From Alteromonas_E sp965248545 (lineage in GTDB: Bacteria; Pseudomonadota; Gammaproteobacteria; Enterobacterales; Alteromonadaceae), in assembly GCA_965248545.1 (NCBI GenBank), contig OZ252110.1, forward strand, positions 1,798,001 through 1,862,000: 64,000 nucleotides of DNA, in the 5' to 3' direction. Each line of letters opens with the position of its first letter. Within the stretch, counting starts at the first letter, position 1. The position numbers were made by a program, and so were the translations under genes. This document shows, in pieces, positions 36,554 through 43,594 of the stretch. Below the pieces are notes generated by a model. The model ran no database searches, had not been told where the DNA came from, and saw nothing but the letters and a program-made list of their open reading frames with translations.

Positions 36554-37186
36554 ATGAAGCCCTATAAGCTCGGTCTAGCGATGGCCACTTTGCTGCTTAG
36601 CAGTTGTATGTCTTTGGTGTTCGCAAAGAGCGAATTCTCAAAGCTACCGGCAGGCGACTATCAAGTTGATTTGAGTCATGCCAGTGTCGTTTGGAAAGTG
36701 TCACATCTAGGCTTAAGTGACTATGTCGCGAGATTTGTCGATTTTGATGCCAATATCACCTTCGACCCAAGCGATATTGAAGCGTCTAAAGTCACAGCAT
36801 CAATTAACCCCATGAGTATCGAAACCGGATACCCAAATGCAGCAGAGAAAGATTTCGACAATATCCTCGCAACAGACAAGGGGTGGTTTAATGCGACTGA
36901 GTTTGCCAGCATTGATTTTGTCTCGACTAAAATTGAGATGACCAGCGAACGCACTGCGCTGATGACCGGCGAGTTAACGTTTTTGGGTGTAAGTAAGCCT
37001 GTAGCGCTAGACGTAGTGTTCAACGGCGCTATGCTCCGACAGCCTTTCAGTGGTAAGCCGACAATGGGCTTTTCTGCCACGACTATCATTGACCGCACAC
37101 AGTGGGGTATGAGTAAGTATGCACCCAATATCGGCGCGGAAGTAACGGTAATGATTGAGGGTGAATTCGTTAAGCGTGAAAACTGA
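36554..37186 (+). CDS. YceI family periplasmic protein
   Basis: The 210-residue protein is taken from ATG 36554, which has GGAG seven bases upstream. The signal region MKPYKLGLAMATLLLSSCMSLVFA could be cut after VFA or, less likely, be lipidated at C18. The lipocalin-like YceI fold is shown by YQVDLSHASVVWKVSHLGLSDYVARF, EFASIDFVSTKIE and GFSATTIIDRTQWGMSKY. YceI proteins bind isoprenoid lipids such as polyprenyl chains. It is the first gene of a YceI, cytochrome b561, YceI cluster with overlapping starts and stops. Confidence 0.92.
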   Translation: MKPYKLGLAMATLLLSSCMSLVFAKSEFSKLPAGDYQVDLSHASVVWKVSHLGLSDYVARFVDFDANITFDPSDIEASKVTASINPMSIETGYPNAAEKDFDNILATDKGWFNATEFASIDFVSTKIEMTSERTALMTGELTFLGVSKPVALDVVFNGAMLRQPFSGKPTMGFSATTIIDRTQWGMSKYAPNIGAEVTVMIEGEFVKREN

Positions 37187-37730
37187 AATTGAGCGCTACC
37201 ACAGTTTAGCTATTGCACTGCACTGGGCGATGGCTCTCGGGTTGCTGTTTATGTTGGCGTCGGGGCTGTTTATGGTTAATGCTGATATACCTAAAGCTGA
37301 CCAGTTTCGCCTATATCAACTACACAAAGCAGCTGGGGTTGTGATGCTGGTAGCGATTTTTGCCAGATTATTAATCAGAGTGTTTACTCATCAACCGGCT
37401 TTACCTGCGCAGATGCCGGCTAATCAACAAAAACTCGCAACATTGGGCCATGTCGGGCTATATGCATTGCTGGTGAGTATACCTTTGGCGGGTTGGGTCA
37501 TGGTCTCTGCTAGTCCGTTTGGCTTGCCAACGTTTGTTTTTGTGGACTGGCTGAAGTGGCCTCACATCCCAGGTATTGCCAGAAACAAAGAGATCGAAGC
37601 GATCGCAAAAGCTGCACACTGGTATTTAGGCCTGACACTGATGTTGATGCTAACGATCCATATTGGCGCGGTTTTTTTACACAAGCGGAAACAAGGCATC
37701 AACCTCATCAAACGAATGTGGTGGAAATAA
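37176..37730 (+). CDS. Cytochrome b561 family membrane protein
   Basis: This four-helix, di-haem inner-membrane protein has 184 residues from GTG 37176 (a TTG at 37155 would add seven). Probable haem ligands are histidines in SLAIALHWAMALG, YQLHKAAGV, LGHVGLYALL and AAHWYLGLTL/LTIHIGAVF. Family members pass electrons from quinol to periplasmic acceptors such as superoxide. It overlaps the end of the first yceI gene and its stop overlaps the ATG of the second, so the three proteins should be made together. Confidence 0.9.
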   Translation: MKTEIERYHSLAIALHWAMALGLLFMLASGLFMVNADIPKADQFRLYQLHKAAGVVMLVAIFARLLIRVFTHQPALPAQMPANQQKLATLGHVGLYALLVSIPLAGWVMVSASPFGLPTFVFVDWLKWPHIPGIARNKEIEAIAKAAHWYLGLTLMLMLTIHIGAVFLHKRKQGINLIKRMWWK

Positions 37731-38260
37731 TGAACATCCGGATACTCCTGATATTTTTGTGTTTTACACTCGTCCAGCCAAGCTCGGCAACAGAGTTGAA
37801 AGCGAACAATGCGAATGCAACGTTGACCTTTGCTGGTGAGCACGCGGGTATGCCATTCACAGGGCAATTCAATCAGTGGCAAGCAACATTGTTACTACCG
37901 CCTGCCAATAGCCCAAGAATAACGGCGACTTTCCAAGTAGGCTCCGCCGAAACGGGCGACAGTATGTACGACGAAACACTGCCTGAAGGTGATTGGTTTG
38001 ATGCCGAGCAATTCCCAGATGCGAGCTTTTCATCAACTAGCATTCAAGTGGTCGATGGCGGCTATTGGGTCGAAGGAGCGTTACAGATTAAAGGGATCAG
38101 TAAATCCATTTCGTTTTCACTTAACCGAATATCAGCAGGGTTTGAAGCAACGTTTGATATTGACCGACTTGCGTACGGCATTGGTCTCGAGTCTGACCCT
38201 GAGGCTGAGTGGGTCAGCCAGTTTATCAAAATGAACCTATTGATTCCGACGGCTGAGTAG
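37730..38260 (+). CDS. YceI family protein, second copy
   Basis: Starting at ATG 37730 (TAATG overlap with the cytochrome gene), this 176-residue protein has a signal peptide MNIRILLIFLCFTLVQPSSA. The YceI fold is visible in NANATLTFAGEHAGMPFTGQF, EGDWFDAEQFPDASFSSTSIQ and GISKSISFSLNRI. It is clearly diverged from the first YceI copy, so this is an old duplication or two separate paralogues rather than a recent tandem copy. It probably works with the cytochrome as a lipid-quinone carrier; that is inference from the gene order. Confidence 0.9.
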   Translation: MNIRILLIFLCFTLVQPSSATELKANNANATLTFAGEHAGMPFTGQFNQWQATLLLPPANSPRITATFQVGSAETGDSMYDETLPEGDWFDAEQFPDASFSSTSIQVVDGGYWVEGALQIKGISKSISFSLNRISAGFEATFDIDRLAYGIGLESDPEAEWVSQFIKMNLLIPTAE

Positions 38261-38304
38261 CGTTTGGAATCAGGTTACCACCAACAATTACATAGAAGAT
38301 AAAT

Positions 38305-38691
38305 ATGCGTTCTAGAGGCAGTTTAAAAGCGCTGTGGATCTTGGCAGCGATCGGGATTTTTGTAGCATTGTTTATGAGTTTTTTACCCGCTCCGATTGAT
38401 ATTGACTTAAGCAAGATTGGTAATGGCAAACAGTCAGTTGTATTTGTATACGATCCGAACTTGGTGGTCAGTAATCAACAGGCAACGCTGCTTAACGAGG
38501 CTAAACCGGCTATTGGCGAAAACGTAAACATTCTCATCGCCAAAACCGGATATCCAGACACCGAAGCGCTGTTAGTGCGATACCAGGCTGAGGCCGCTGA
38601 GGTACTGTTTATTGACGGCGATGGCTCGCTTATAGAAAAGCAGTTTGCGCCAGTTGATGCGGCGACTATAGCGAGCATTGTAAACCGCTAA
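38305..38691 (+). CDS. Membrane-anchored protein of unknown function, cysteine-free thioredoxin-like pattern
   Basis: The 128-residue protein has one N-terminal hydrophobic segment (about 8-27) acting as signal anchor, then a compact domain with strand SVVFVYDPN, a helix, NVNILIAKTGY, and EVLFIDGDGSLIEKQF. The order of strands and helices looks like a small thioredoxin fold, but there is no cysteine and so no redox site. AGAAGATAA precedes the ATG. It lies 44 bases behind the second yceI gene in the same direction and may be the fourth gene of that cluster. Confidence 0.6.
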   Translation: MRSRGSLKALWILAAIGIFVALFMSFLPAPIDIDLSKIGNGKQSVVFVYDPNLVVSNQQATLLNEAKPAIGENVNILIAKTGYPDTEALLVRYQAEAAEVLFIDGDGSLIEKQFAPVDAATIASIVNR

Positions 38692-38729
38692 TTCGCTTGA
38701 TGTGTTCCGAGCCAAGGGACAACCATTGC

Positions 38730-39671
38730 TCAAATACCGCCTGTTAACGTAAGTCCCACATAAACGAAGTAGATGCACGCGATGCTCAATACCCAGATCA
38801 CCCAATCTCGTCTTGAGAGCAGAATTTGGGTTGTTAACAGTGCGCCGACCGGGGCGACAAATAAGTAAGTGAAAATCAGCGTTTGAAGGAGCTCAGCAAC
38901 CATTAGTCCGATTCCTTCCCAGATCGAATCACTCTGCGCTATTTCAACCAGATCAGACGCCACAAACAGGATTGAAAAGATCAAGCCCAGCTCCAAATAC
39001 AGCCTAACTTCTGCTCTGGCTTTACGGTTAAATGGGGCGAAAAACACGCCATATATCGGCCGTAAGCCCAGTAACCAGATATTACCAGGGTCAACTGTGT
39101 GATAGTAAAGGCGCAGTCGATGCACCCAGCGTGTTAATGTCGCGACCACGGGTATTTGCGAGGCCATTTTCCAGCGAGCTGTGGTGATTGACGCAATAAT
39201 AAAAACTAACAAGATAATGGTTGGCTCGTATGTTCCGGTGGGACCTGAAATCACACCTAGAATGAAACCAATTAAGCTAAGCAGGAAAAAGCTGCCATAC
39301 ACTCGGCCGCGTGAACTACGCTTCGGTAACCAAGCGGGGAGTTCATCAACTACAAAAGCTTCTTTAGACGGTAAAAAAGATAAATTCTGCGGTGGTAAGC
39401 CTGATTCTTGACGCTCCCGTTCGAGTTTATTGTGATTAACAACCATCTTCTTAATGAAGAAAAGATCAACCAACCACCAAATAAGTCCGCCACCAACGGT
39501 AAGGAACATAAGTGCAGCAGTGAGCGTTTTACCCAAATAAAATCGATGTGCGCCAAACAGGCCTAGAAAGATACCTAGCACAAGCGCCAACGTGGTGTAT
39601 TTGGGGCGCGGGAAATACAATTCGTCGATCACTGACTGAGAGAAATCTGGATCAGCTAAATGAGCCTTCAT
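38730..39671 (-). CDS. TM2 domain membrane protein
   Basis: The 313-residue protein has a TM2 domain near residues 25-90 (LVLGIFLGLFGAHRFYLGKTLTAALMF...GGGLIWWLVDLFFI), a cytoplasmic linker, then about five more hydrophobic segments. TM2 domains are two-helix units with a DRF-like (here GAHRFYLG) motif, of unknown biochemical role. The rest I do not recognise. It is a single gene between convergent and divergent neighbours. Confidence 0.75.
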   Translation of the reverse strand: MKAHLADPDFSQSVIDELYFPRPKYTTLALVLGIFLGLFGAHRFYLGKTLTAALMFLTVGGGLIWWLVDLFFIKKMVVNHNKLERERQESGLPPQNLSFLPSKEAFVVDELPAWLPKRSSRGRVYGSFFLLSLIGFILGVISGPTGTYEPTIILLVFIIASITTARWKMASQIPVVATLTRWVHRLRLYYHTVDPGNIWLLGLRPIYGVFFAPFNRKARAEVRLYLELGLIFSILFVASDLVEIAQSDSIWEGIGLMVAELLQTLIFTYLFVAPVGALLTTQILLSRRDWVIWVLSIACIYFVYVGLTLTGGI

Positions 39672-39739
39672 GGTTGATTATTGTTCCATTCACTTGTGAG
39701 CACCTATCAATAAGCAAAATAACACTTTGCGGCATTCGA

Positions 39740-39958
39740 ATGCACGATTATTCGATACTCGGACTTTTTGATAATCTAAATCAGGTCAATCTTCGCCAAG
39801 GAACTGACATTGTGATTAGAGAACGAATAAATGCTAATTTAGGATATGCCTGCATGATCGCTTTGGCCGTGGCAAGTTTTGCCATTGGCAAGTGGGCAAT
39901 AGGCAGTTTTTTTGTCTTGATTTTGCTTGTTACCAAGATTGCAAAGTCGGGGGCCTAG
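39740..39958 (+). CDS. Small hypothetical membrane protein
   Basis: From ATG 39740 the frame gives 72 residues: a polar start (MHDYSILGLFDNLNQVNLRQG) and a hydrophobic hairpin ANLGYACMIALAVASFAIGKWAIGSFFVLILLV written here only by its ends, about residues 35-66. There is no strong ribosome binding site, and the frame continues open upstream into the TM2 gene's start region. It overlaps the last 29 bases of the opposite-strand peptidase gene. Existence as a gene is uncertain. Confidence 0.35.
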   Translation: MHDYSILGLFDNLNQVNLRQGTDIVIRERINANLGYACMIALAVASFAIGKWAIGSFFVLILLVTKIAKSGA

Positions 39959-40655
39959 GCTCAGTTTTCTTATCGACTAGGACTGTTTTCTTTCTGTTAG
40001 AGATAGTGTGTCGTACTAGCGCGAAGGATAACAACAAACAAATTGATACTATTGTAGCAATAGACACCTCTTCTGGAATGCCTAGTTTAGCTAAAGCAAT
40101 GACGGGTTCTGCCTCGCTTCCTCCCCAATACACTAGGTGTTTGGTATTAAAAAATACGGGAAAGATGGTGTAAGTAAGAATATCGTAAAACAACATGCTG
40201 CCAATTCTAAGGACATATAAAGAGAAACCTTGCGGTCTGAAATGACGAAGTAACAAGACTGATAGAATAGCGATCATCAAGTTCAAAGCGCTACCGGATA
40301 ATCCAATTATACCCTTTTGCAAATGCGTCAGTTTTTGCGGCTGATTTGCGCTTAATTTTGTAGTTAGAGTGAAACGACCAAGCGCTTCATCATAAGCCAC
40401 GTCTAGGTCTAACTTTTTGGGCGAATAGTGGCAGAATGCAATAGCATTTCGCGGCCACTCTTGAGGATATTTATTACCTAACTGGGGAGCGATTTCATAA
40501 CCCGGCCAAATATAAAATCTGAATCCCTCATAGCCTAAAGCATGGGCAGAAATCGCATGACCGTACTCGTGGACAAACACCGATAAAACAAATGTTAGCG
40601 GTAAGAATAAGACAATCGCAATTACCTTTAATACCTTGGTAAACATAATGACCAT
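39930..40655 (-). CDS. Site-2 protease-like membrane protein (M50 type HEXXH)
   Basis: The 241-residue membrane protein has FVHEYGHAISAHALG, an HEXXH zinc motif at H29-H33 inside the second half of the first membrane helix, as in peptidase family M50. A second motif LSGSALNLMIAI (near 127-138) resembles the GxxxN element of the family. It lacks a PDZ domain, so it is not RseP. It may instead be related to zinc-dependent M50 homologues with unknown targets. ATG at 40655 or 40646 are both possible. No anti-sigma factor lies next to it. Confidence 0.72.
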   Translation of the reverse strand: MVIMFTKVLKVIAIVLFLPLTFVLSVFVHEYGHAISAHALGYEGFRFYIWPGYEIAPQLGNKYPQEWPRNAIAFCHYSPKKLDLDVAYDEALGRFTLTTKLSANQPQKLTHLQKGIIGLSGSALNLMIAILSVLLLRHFRPQGFSLYVLRIGSMLFYDILTYTIFPVFFNTKHLVYWGGSEAEPVIALAKLGIPEEVSIATIVSICLLLSFALVRHTISNRKKTVLVDKKTEPRPPTLQSW

Positions 40656-40886
40656 AGTGGAATGGCTGATAGTCCAACTAAGAGCAACTAAATGCTATGA
40701 AGTTCACTGTACTCAGCTGTTGTGGCGCGTCCGCAATGAAAACATCAAATTGTTCGATTACCCAAACATTAGCATTGATGTTCTAGATCTCAGCGCATAG
40801 CGGTAAGAAATTGCGATACGGTTTAACTCCACTATGCTTAAACGAGACAGATCAGGTTTACTCACGATTTACGTAGTCAAAAAGTT

Positions 40887-41303
40887 ATGAGCAGTTTCGA
40901 CTTTACTTTCAGGATCTTGCCGCACCAAAAAGTGGTTATTACCAGAACAAAAGGGACGATTACGCTGAGTAGCTATTTGCGCGAGTTTGAACGGATCAGC
41001 AAACATCCATTATTCAACCGGGACATTAACTACCTGCATGATTTAAGGCAGGTAAACGACATTCGTGGAACCTTGGATGAGCATAAAAAATTTGCTGACT
41101 TTGCAGTTTCCATTGCGTCCAATAAAACAGCTGATGTGGTTTTCTTGCTTGCTGAGCATTCCCCAAGCATTAAGAAATTTATCGAAGGGTATACCTTAAT
41201 GGCGTCTCGCTCGAACAGGAACTATTGGATATATCCAGAGAGCGAGATAGCTATCGCTGTAGCAAAAGTAGGATTGCGAAAGTCCGATATAGAGCACCAG
41301 TAA
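40887..41303 (+). CDS. Small STAS/SpoIIAA-like protein
   Basis: The 138-residue soluble protein shows alternating strands and helices: FDFTFRILPHQKVVITRTKGTITL, then YLREFERISKHPLF, INYLHDLRQVNDIRG and ADVVFLLAEHSPSIKKFIEGY. This resembles the SpoIIAA-like domains found alone in many marine bacteria. No catalytic residues can be named. It is divergent from the peptidase gene at 40655 and convergent with the DapA-family gene; only four bases separate its stop from that gene's end. Confidence 0.6.
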   Translation: MSSFDFTFRILPHQKVVITRTKGTITLSSYLREFERISKHPLFNRDINYLHDLRQVNDIRGTLDEHKKFADFAVSIASNKTADVVFLLAEHSPSIKKFIEGYTLMASRSNRNYWIYPESEIAIAVAKVGLRKSDIEHQ

Positions 41304-41307
41304 TCGG

Positions 41308-42201
41308 CTATTGCAGCCCATTAGCTTGCATAAATGAGCGTAATTTTAGTTCGTCTTCGTGATCGAGCGGTTTGAGCGGAAGTGGGAGGTTGGTCTCTGC
41401 GGTGATTGCCAATAGTTTTGCGGCGCTGGCCATAACTCTTAAGCCACCTTTGTTGGTGGCAAACAACTCCCACAGTGGATTAAATCGGTCAGACTCAGCT
41501 CGAGCATTGCTGGCCTTGCCTGCGTCTATCATTGAAATCCAGTGTTTGACCGTTTTGGGGAATAAGCCCCCGAGAACGGACAGCCAAACATCACAACCCG
41601 CCTCCATACCGGCTACGCCAAATTTGTCGCCGCTCACGCCAATGGCGATATGCTCCGGCAGGATGCTCCGAAGTGTGGCTAAACGCTCAGCGCCTTGATC
41701 ATCCACAAAGGGAAAGCCGGGAATTTTTATGGCGCCGATGTTGGGCAATGCACCGAGCGCTGCATAGAGGTCGTCGCTGAAATCAAAGCCGGTAACACCA
41801 GGGTTTTCGTATATACACAAAGGAATAGAGACCTGCGTAGCCACTGACTCATACAATGCAAACACCTCGTTATCTCGCAGTCGATGATAGGAGACCGGCG
41901 CTAGTAGTAAGGCGTCGACGCCGGCTTTTTCAGCCACCTCGGCATTGCGCAACACGTCTTGAGTTCGCAATGCGCCAATCCCAATCATAACGGGAGTATC
42001 ACCCGATAGTTGAACCGTTTTGCGCGCAATGCTGTCGAGTTCAACGCTGTTAAGGTACGGGTATAAGCCGGTGGAACCCATTGCACAGATTGAATCAACA
42101 CGAGCGTCTAATAAACGAGTGATGATCCTCTCGTACGCAATCACGTCCACAGATTCGTTGTCAAATGGAGTTAGAGGGAAAGCAGCAAGGCCGTTGAACA
42201 T
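41308..42201 (-). CDS. Dihydrodipicolinate synthase family aldolase
   Basis: The 297-residue TIM-barrel protein has the class I aldolase Schiff-base lysine K159 in GAIKIPG and the catalytic tyrosine Y131 in CIYENPG. The pyruvate-binding loop is GSTGL (43-47) rather than the GTTGE of true DapA. The change suggests a related lyase for another 2-keto acid, such as an N-acetylneuraminate lyase or KDG-type aldolase, rather than the lysine pathway enzyme. It lies 78 bases downstream of rsgA on the same strand. Confidence 0.85.
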   Translation of the reverse strand: MFNGLAAFPLTPFDNESVDVIAYERIITRLLDARVDSICAMGSTGLYPYLNSVELDSIARKTVQLSGDTPVMIGIGALRTQDVLRNAEVAEKAGVDALLLAPVSYHRLRDNEVFALYESVATQVSIPLCIYENPGVTGFDFSDDLYAALGALPNIGAIKIPGFPFVDDQGAERLATLRSILPEHIAIGVSGDKFGVAGMEAGCDVWLSVLGGLFPKTVKHWISMIDAGKASNARAESDRFNPLWELFATNKGGLRVMASAAKLLAITAETNLPLPLKPLDHEDELKLRSFMQANGLQ

Positions 42202-42271
42202 GGGCTAGTGAGGTCCTGATAAATGGGAACGTCACTATACCCAACCCATTGTGACAGTGCCACTCAATGAT

Positions 42272-42293
42272 AGGGCCGGCTATTGCCGGCCTT
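42272..42293 (-). terminator. GC-rich hairpin across the rsgA stop codon
   Basis: GGCCGGC (42285-42291 read on the minus strand) pairs perfectly with GCCGGCC (42274-42280 minus) around a four-base loop that contains part of the rsgA TAG. No T-run follows on the minus strand, while the plus strand has TTTGATTTT. It may end transcription weakly or stabilise the rsgA mRNA 3' end. The role is uncertain. Confidence 0.35.
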
Positions 42294-43323
42294 TGATTTT
42301 ATAGGCGTCTGCGAGAGTCCTTTTATAAAATTTACCAAGCGCTTTATCCTTCGCACGCTTCTCGGCTAACGACGCAGAATTGAGCGCTTCTTCCTTCAGC
42401 AGTTTCTGGTAGTTACGCAGTCTTCTTGAGTCTATCTCGCCTGCCTGAACCGCTTCTTGAACGGCACAACCTGGTTCTGAGTTGTGCGTACAGTCAGCAA
42501 AGCGACAGCGGGCCGCTAAGTCTTGGATATCCGCAAACGTAGAGGCGATGCCATCCTGACAATCCGCAATTTGTAGTTCTCGCATACCAGGCGTATCCAA
42601 TACCATGCCGCCGTTTGGAAGTGATATCAGTGAACGGGACGTTGTGGTGTGCCGTCCTTTGCTGTCGTCTTCTCTGATGCCACCTGTAGATTGCAGGTCT
42701 TGACCCAGCAGCGTATTGGTTAAGGTCGACTTGCCTACTCCCGACGAACCCAAGAATACGACGGTTTTGCCCAAGCCTAACCAGTCACTCAGTGGTACAG
42801 CACATTGTGGATCAAGTGCATTTATCGCGATAACCGATAACGAACGATCCAGCTTATGCACTTTTTCTAACCAGTGTTCTGAATCCTCGACCAAGTCACT
42901 TTTGGTTAGCAAAATAACAGGTTCGACTGTCGCCGCATTAGTCAGCGCTAAATAGCGTTCAATGCGACTTAGATTAAAATCGTCATTCAGCGAAGATACG
43001 ATGAAAGCCGTGTCGACATTGGCCGCAATTAACTGCCAATTTGCTTCTAGACCTGCCGCTTTGCGACGAAAGCAGGTTTTTCTATCCAGTAAACGGTAGA
43101 AGTGGTGCGAATCATCCAATAATACCCAATCGCCCACAACTAATGGGGGCATTTTAGGGGTTAGCGGTAAACTTAGCGTCTCCGATTCCGTGGCAACTGA
43201 AACGATGGATTTATGCTGTTCCATCACACGCGCGGGAATCACTGAATCCCACTCTTCGAGAGATAGTTGTTGTTGAAAAAAAGGACCCCAGCCGAGACCG
43301 GCTAAAGCTTGATAATTTGTCAT
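42280..43323 (-). CDS. rsgA: Ribosome small subunit biogenesis GTPase RsgA
   Basis: RsgA (YjeQ) is a circularly permuted GTPase that checks late 30S maturation and releases RbfA. In its 347 residues the order is OB fold, G4 TKSD (140-143), G1 GSSGVGKST (202-210), switch region RHTTTSR, G3 DTPG (233-236), then the zinc-binding C273, C278, H280, C286 cluster. AAGGG lies nine bases before the ATG. The 5' region carries a striking set of hairpins and a short upstream reading frame (43362-43459), so expression is probably controlled by attenuation. In E. coli rsgA neighbours orn, which is not seen here. Confidence 0.96.
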   Translation of the reverse strand: MTNYQALAGLGWGPFFQQQLSLEEWDSVIPARVMEQHKSIVSVATESETLSLPLTPKMPPLVVGDWVLLDDSHHFYRLLDRKTCFRRKAAGLEANWQLIAANVDTAFIVSSLNDDFNLSRIERYLALTNAATVEPVILLTKSDLVEDSEHWLEKVHKLDRSLSVIAINALDPQCAVPLSDWLGLGKTVVFLGSSGVGKSTLTNTLLGQDLQSTGGIREDDSKGRHTTTSRSLISLPNGGMVLDTPGMRELQIADCQDGIASTFADIQDLAARCRFADCTHNSEPGCAVQEAVQAGEIDSRRLRNYQKLLKEEALNSASLAEKRAKDKALGKFYKRTLADAYKIKGRQ

Positions 43324-43361
43324 AGCAAACCCTTAACATAAACGTTAATAAAACATGAGAA

Positions 43362-43459
43362 GGGGCCTGTGCCCCGGTTTACACCGGGCTTGTGACTAAC
43401 GTGTGGTTAGTGATAACGCCCGGTTAGGTTTACTACAATCATCAAATTCCTCCTAACCG
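43362..43459 (-). promoter_or_regulatory. Candidate attenuator with mutually exclusive hairpins upstream of rsgA
   Basis: Reading the minus strand from 43459: A (CGGTTAGG, 43459-43452) pairs 8/8 with B1 (CCTAACCG, 43428-43421). B2 (ACCGGGC, 43424-43418) pairs 7/7 with C (GCCCGGT, 43389-43383). C also forms a 6-bp hairpin with D (ACCGGG, 43378-43373) around a GTAA tetraloop. GGGGC (43375-43371), overlapping D, pairs with GCCCC (43366-43362) around ACAG. Between B and C sits ACTAAC-CACAC-GTTAGT (43411-43395). A covers the Shine-Dalgarno of the 11-codon leader, which itself covers B. This is the classical layout of a translation-sensing attenuator. The final GC hairpin has only a poor T-tract (TTCTCATGTTTT), so it may act by termination or by some other means. 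Confidence 0.65.
43407..43442 (-). CDS. Leader peptide of 11 residues upstream of rsgA
   Basis: Minus-strand ATG at 43442 has a perfect AGGAGG six bases upstream (43454-43449) and encodes MIVVNLTGRYH before TAA at 43409-43407. The codons for LTGR lie exactly in segment B of the hairpin set, and the stop codon is in the loop-proximal ACTAAC hairpin, so a translating or terminating ribosome would block base-pairing of B. The excellent ribosome binding site argues that it is translated. No run of a single amino acid points to a specific charged tRNA. Confidence 0.6.
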   Translation of the reverse strand: MIVVNLTGRYH

Positions 43460-43477
43460 TGTAATGATACGCAGCTG

Positions 43478-43505
43478 AGTATAGCGAATCTTTGACAATA
43501 GTAAA
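43478..43505 (-). promoter_or_regulatory. Candidate sigma-70 promoter for the rsgA leader
   Basis: On the minus strand, TTTACT (43505-43500) and TATACT (43483-43478) are separated by 16 bases. They match four and five of six bases of the -35 and -10 consensus. Transcription would begin near 43471, about 12 bases before the first segment of the attenuator. It lies after the terminator of the TonB receptor gene. Confidence 0.45.
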
Positions 43506-43535
43506 TTAAGACCGAGGATTTGATAGTTTTGAGCC

Positions 43536-43573
43536 AAAAAAACGCCCTTATCGCTGGCCGATAAAGGCGTTTT
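43536..43573 (-). terminator. Intrinsic terminator after the TonB-dependent receptor gene
   Basis: On the minus strand a 14-pair stem with one mismatch (AAAACGCC... at 43539-43553 with its complement at 43559-43573) encloses a five-base loop. It is followed by a run of T (the A-run at 43536-43542 on the plus strand). It lies 22 bases after the receptor stop and insulates the rsgA promoter. Confidence 0.88.
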
Positions 43574-43594
43574 GGGTTGGTTTTATGTTGTCAA

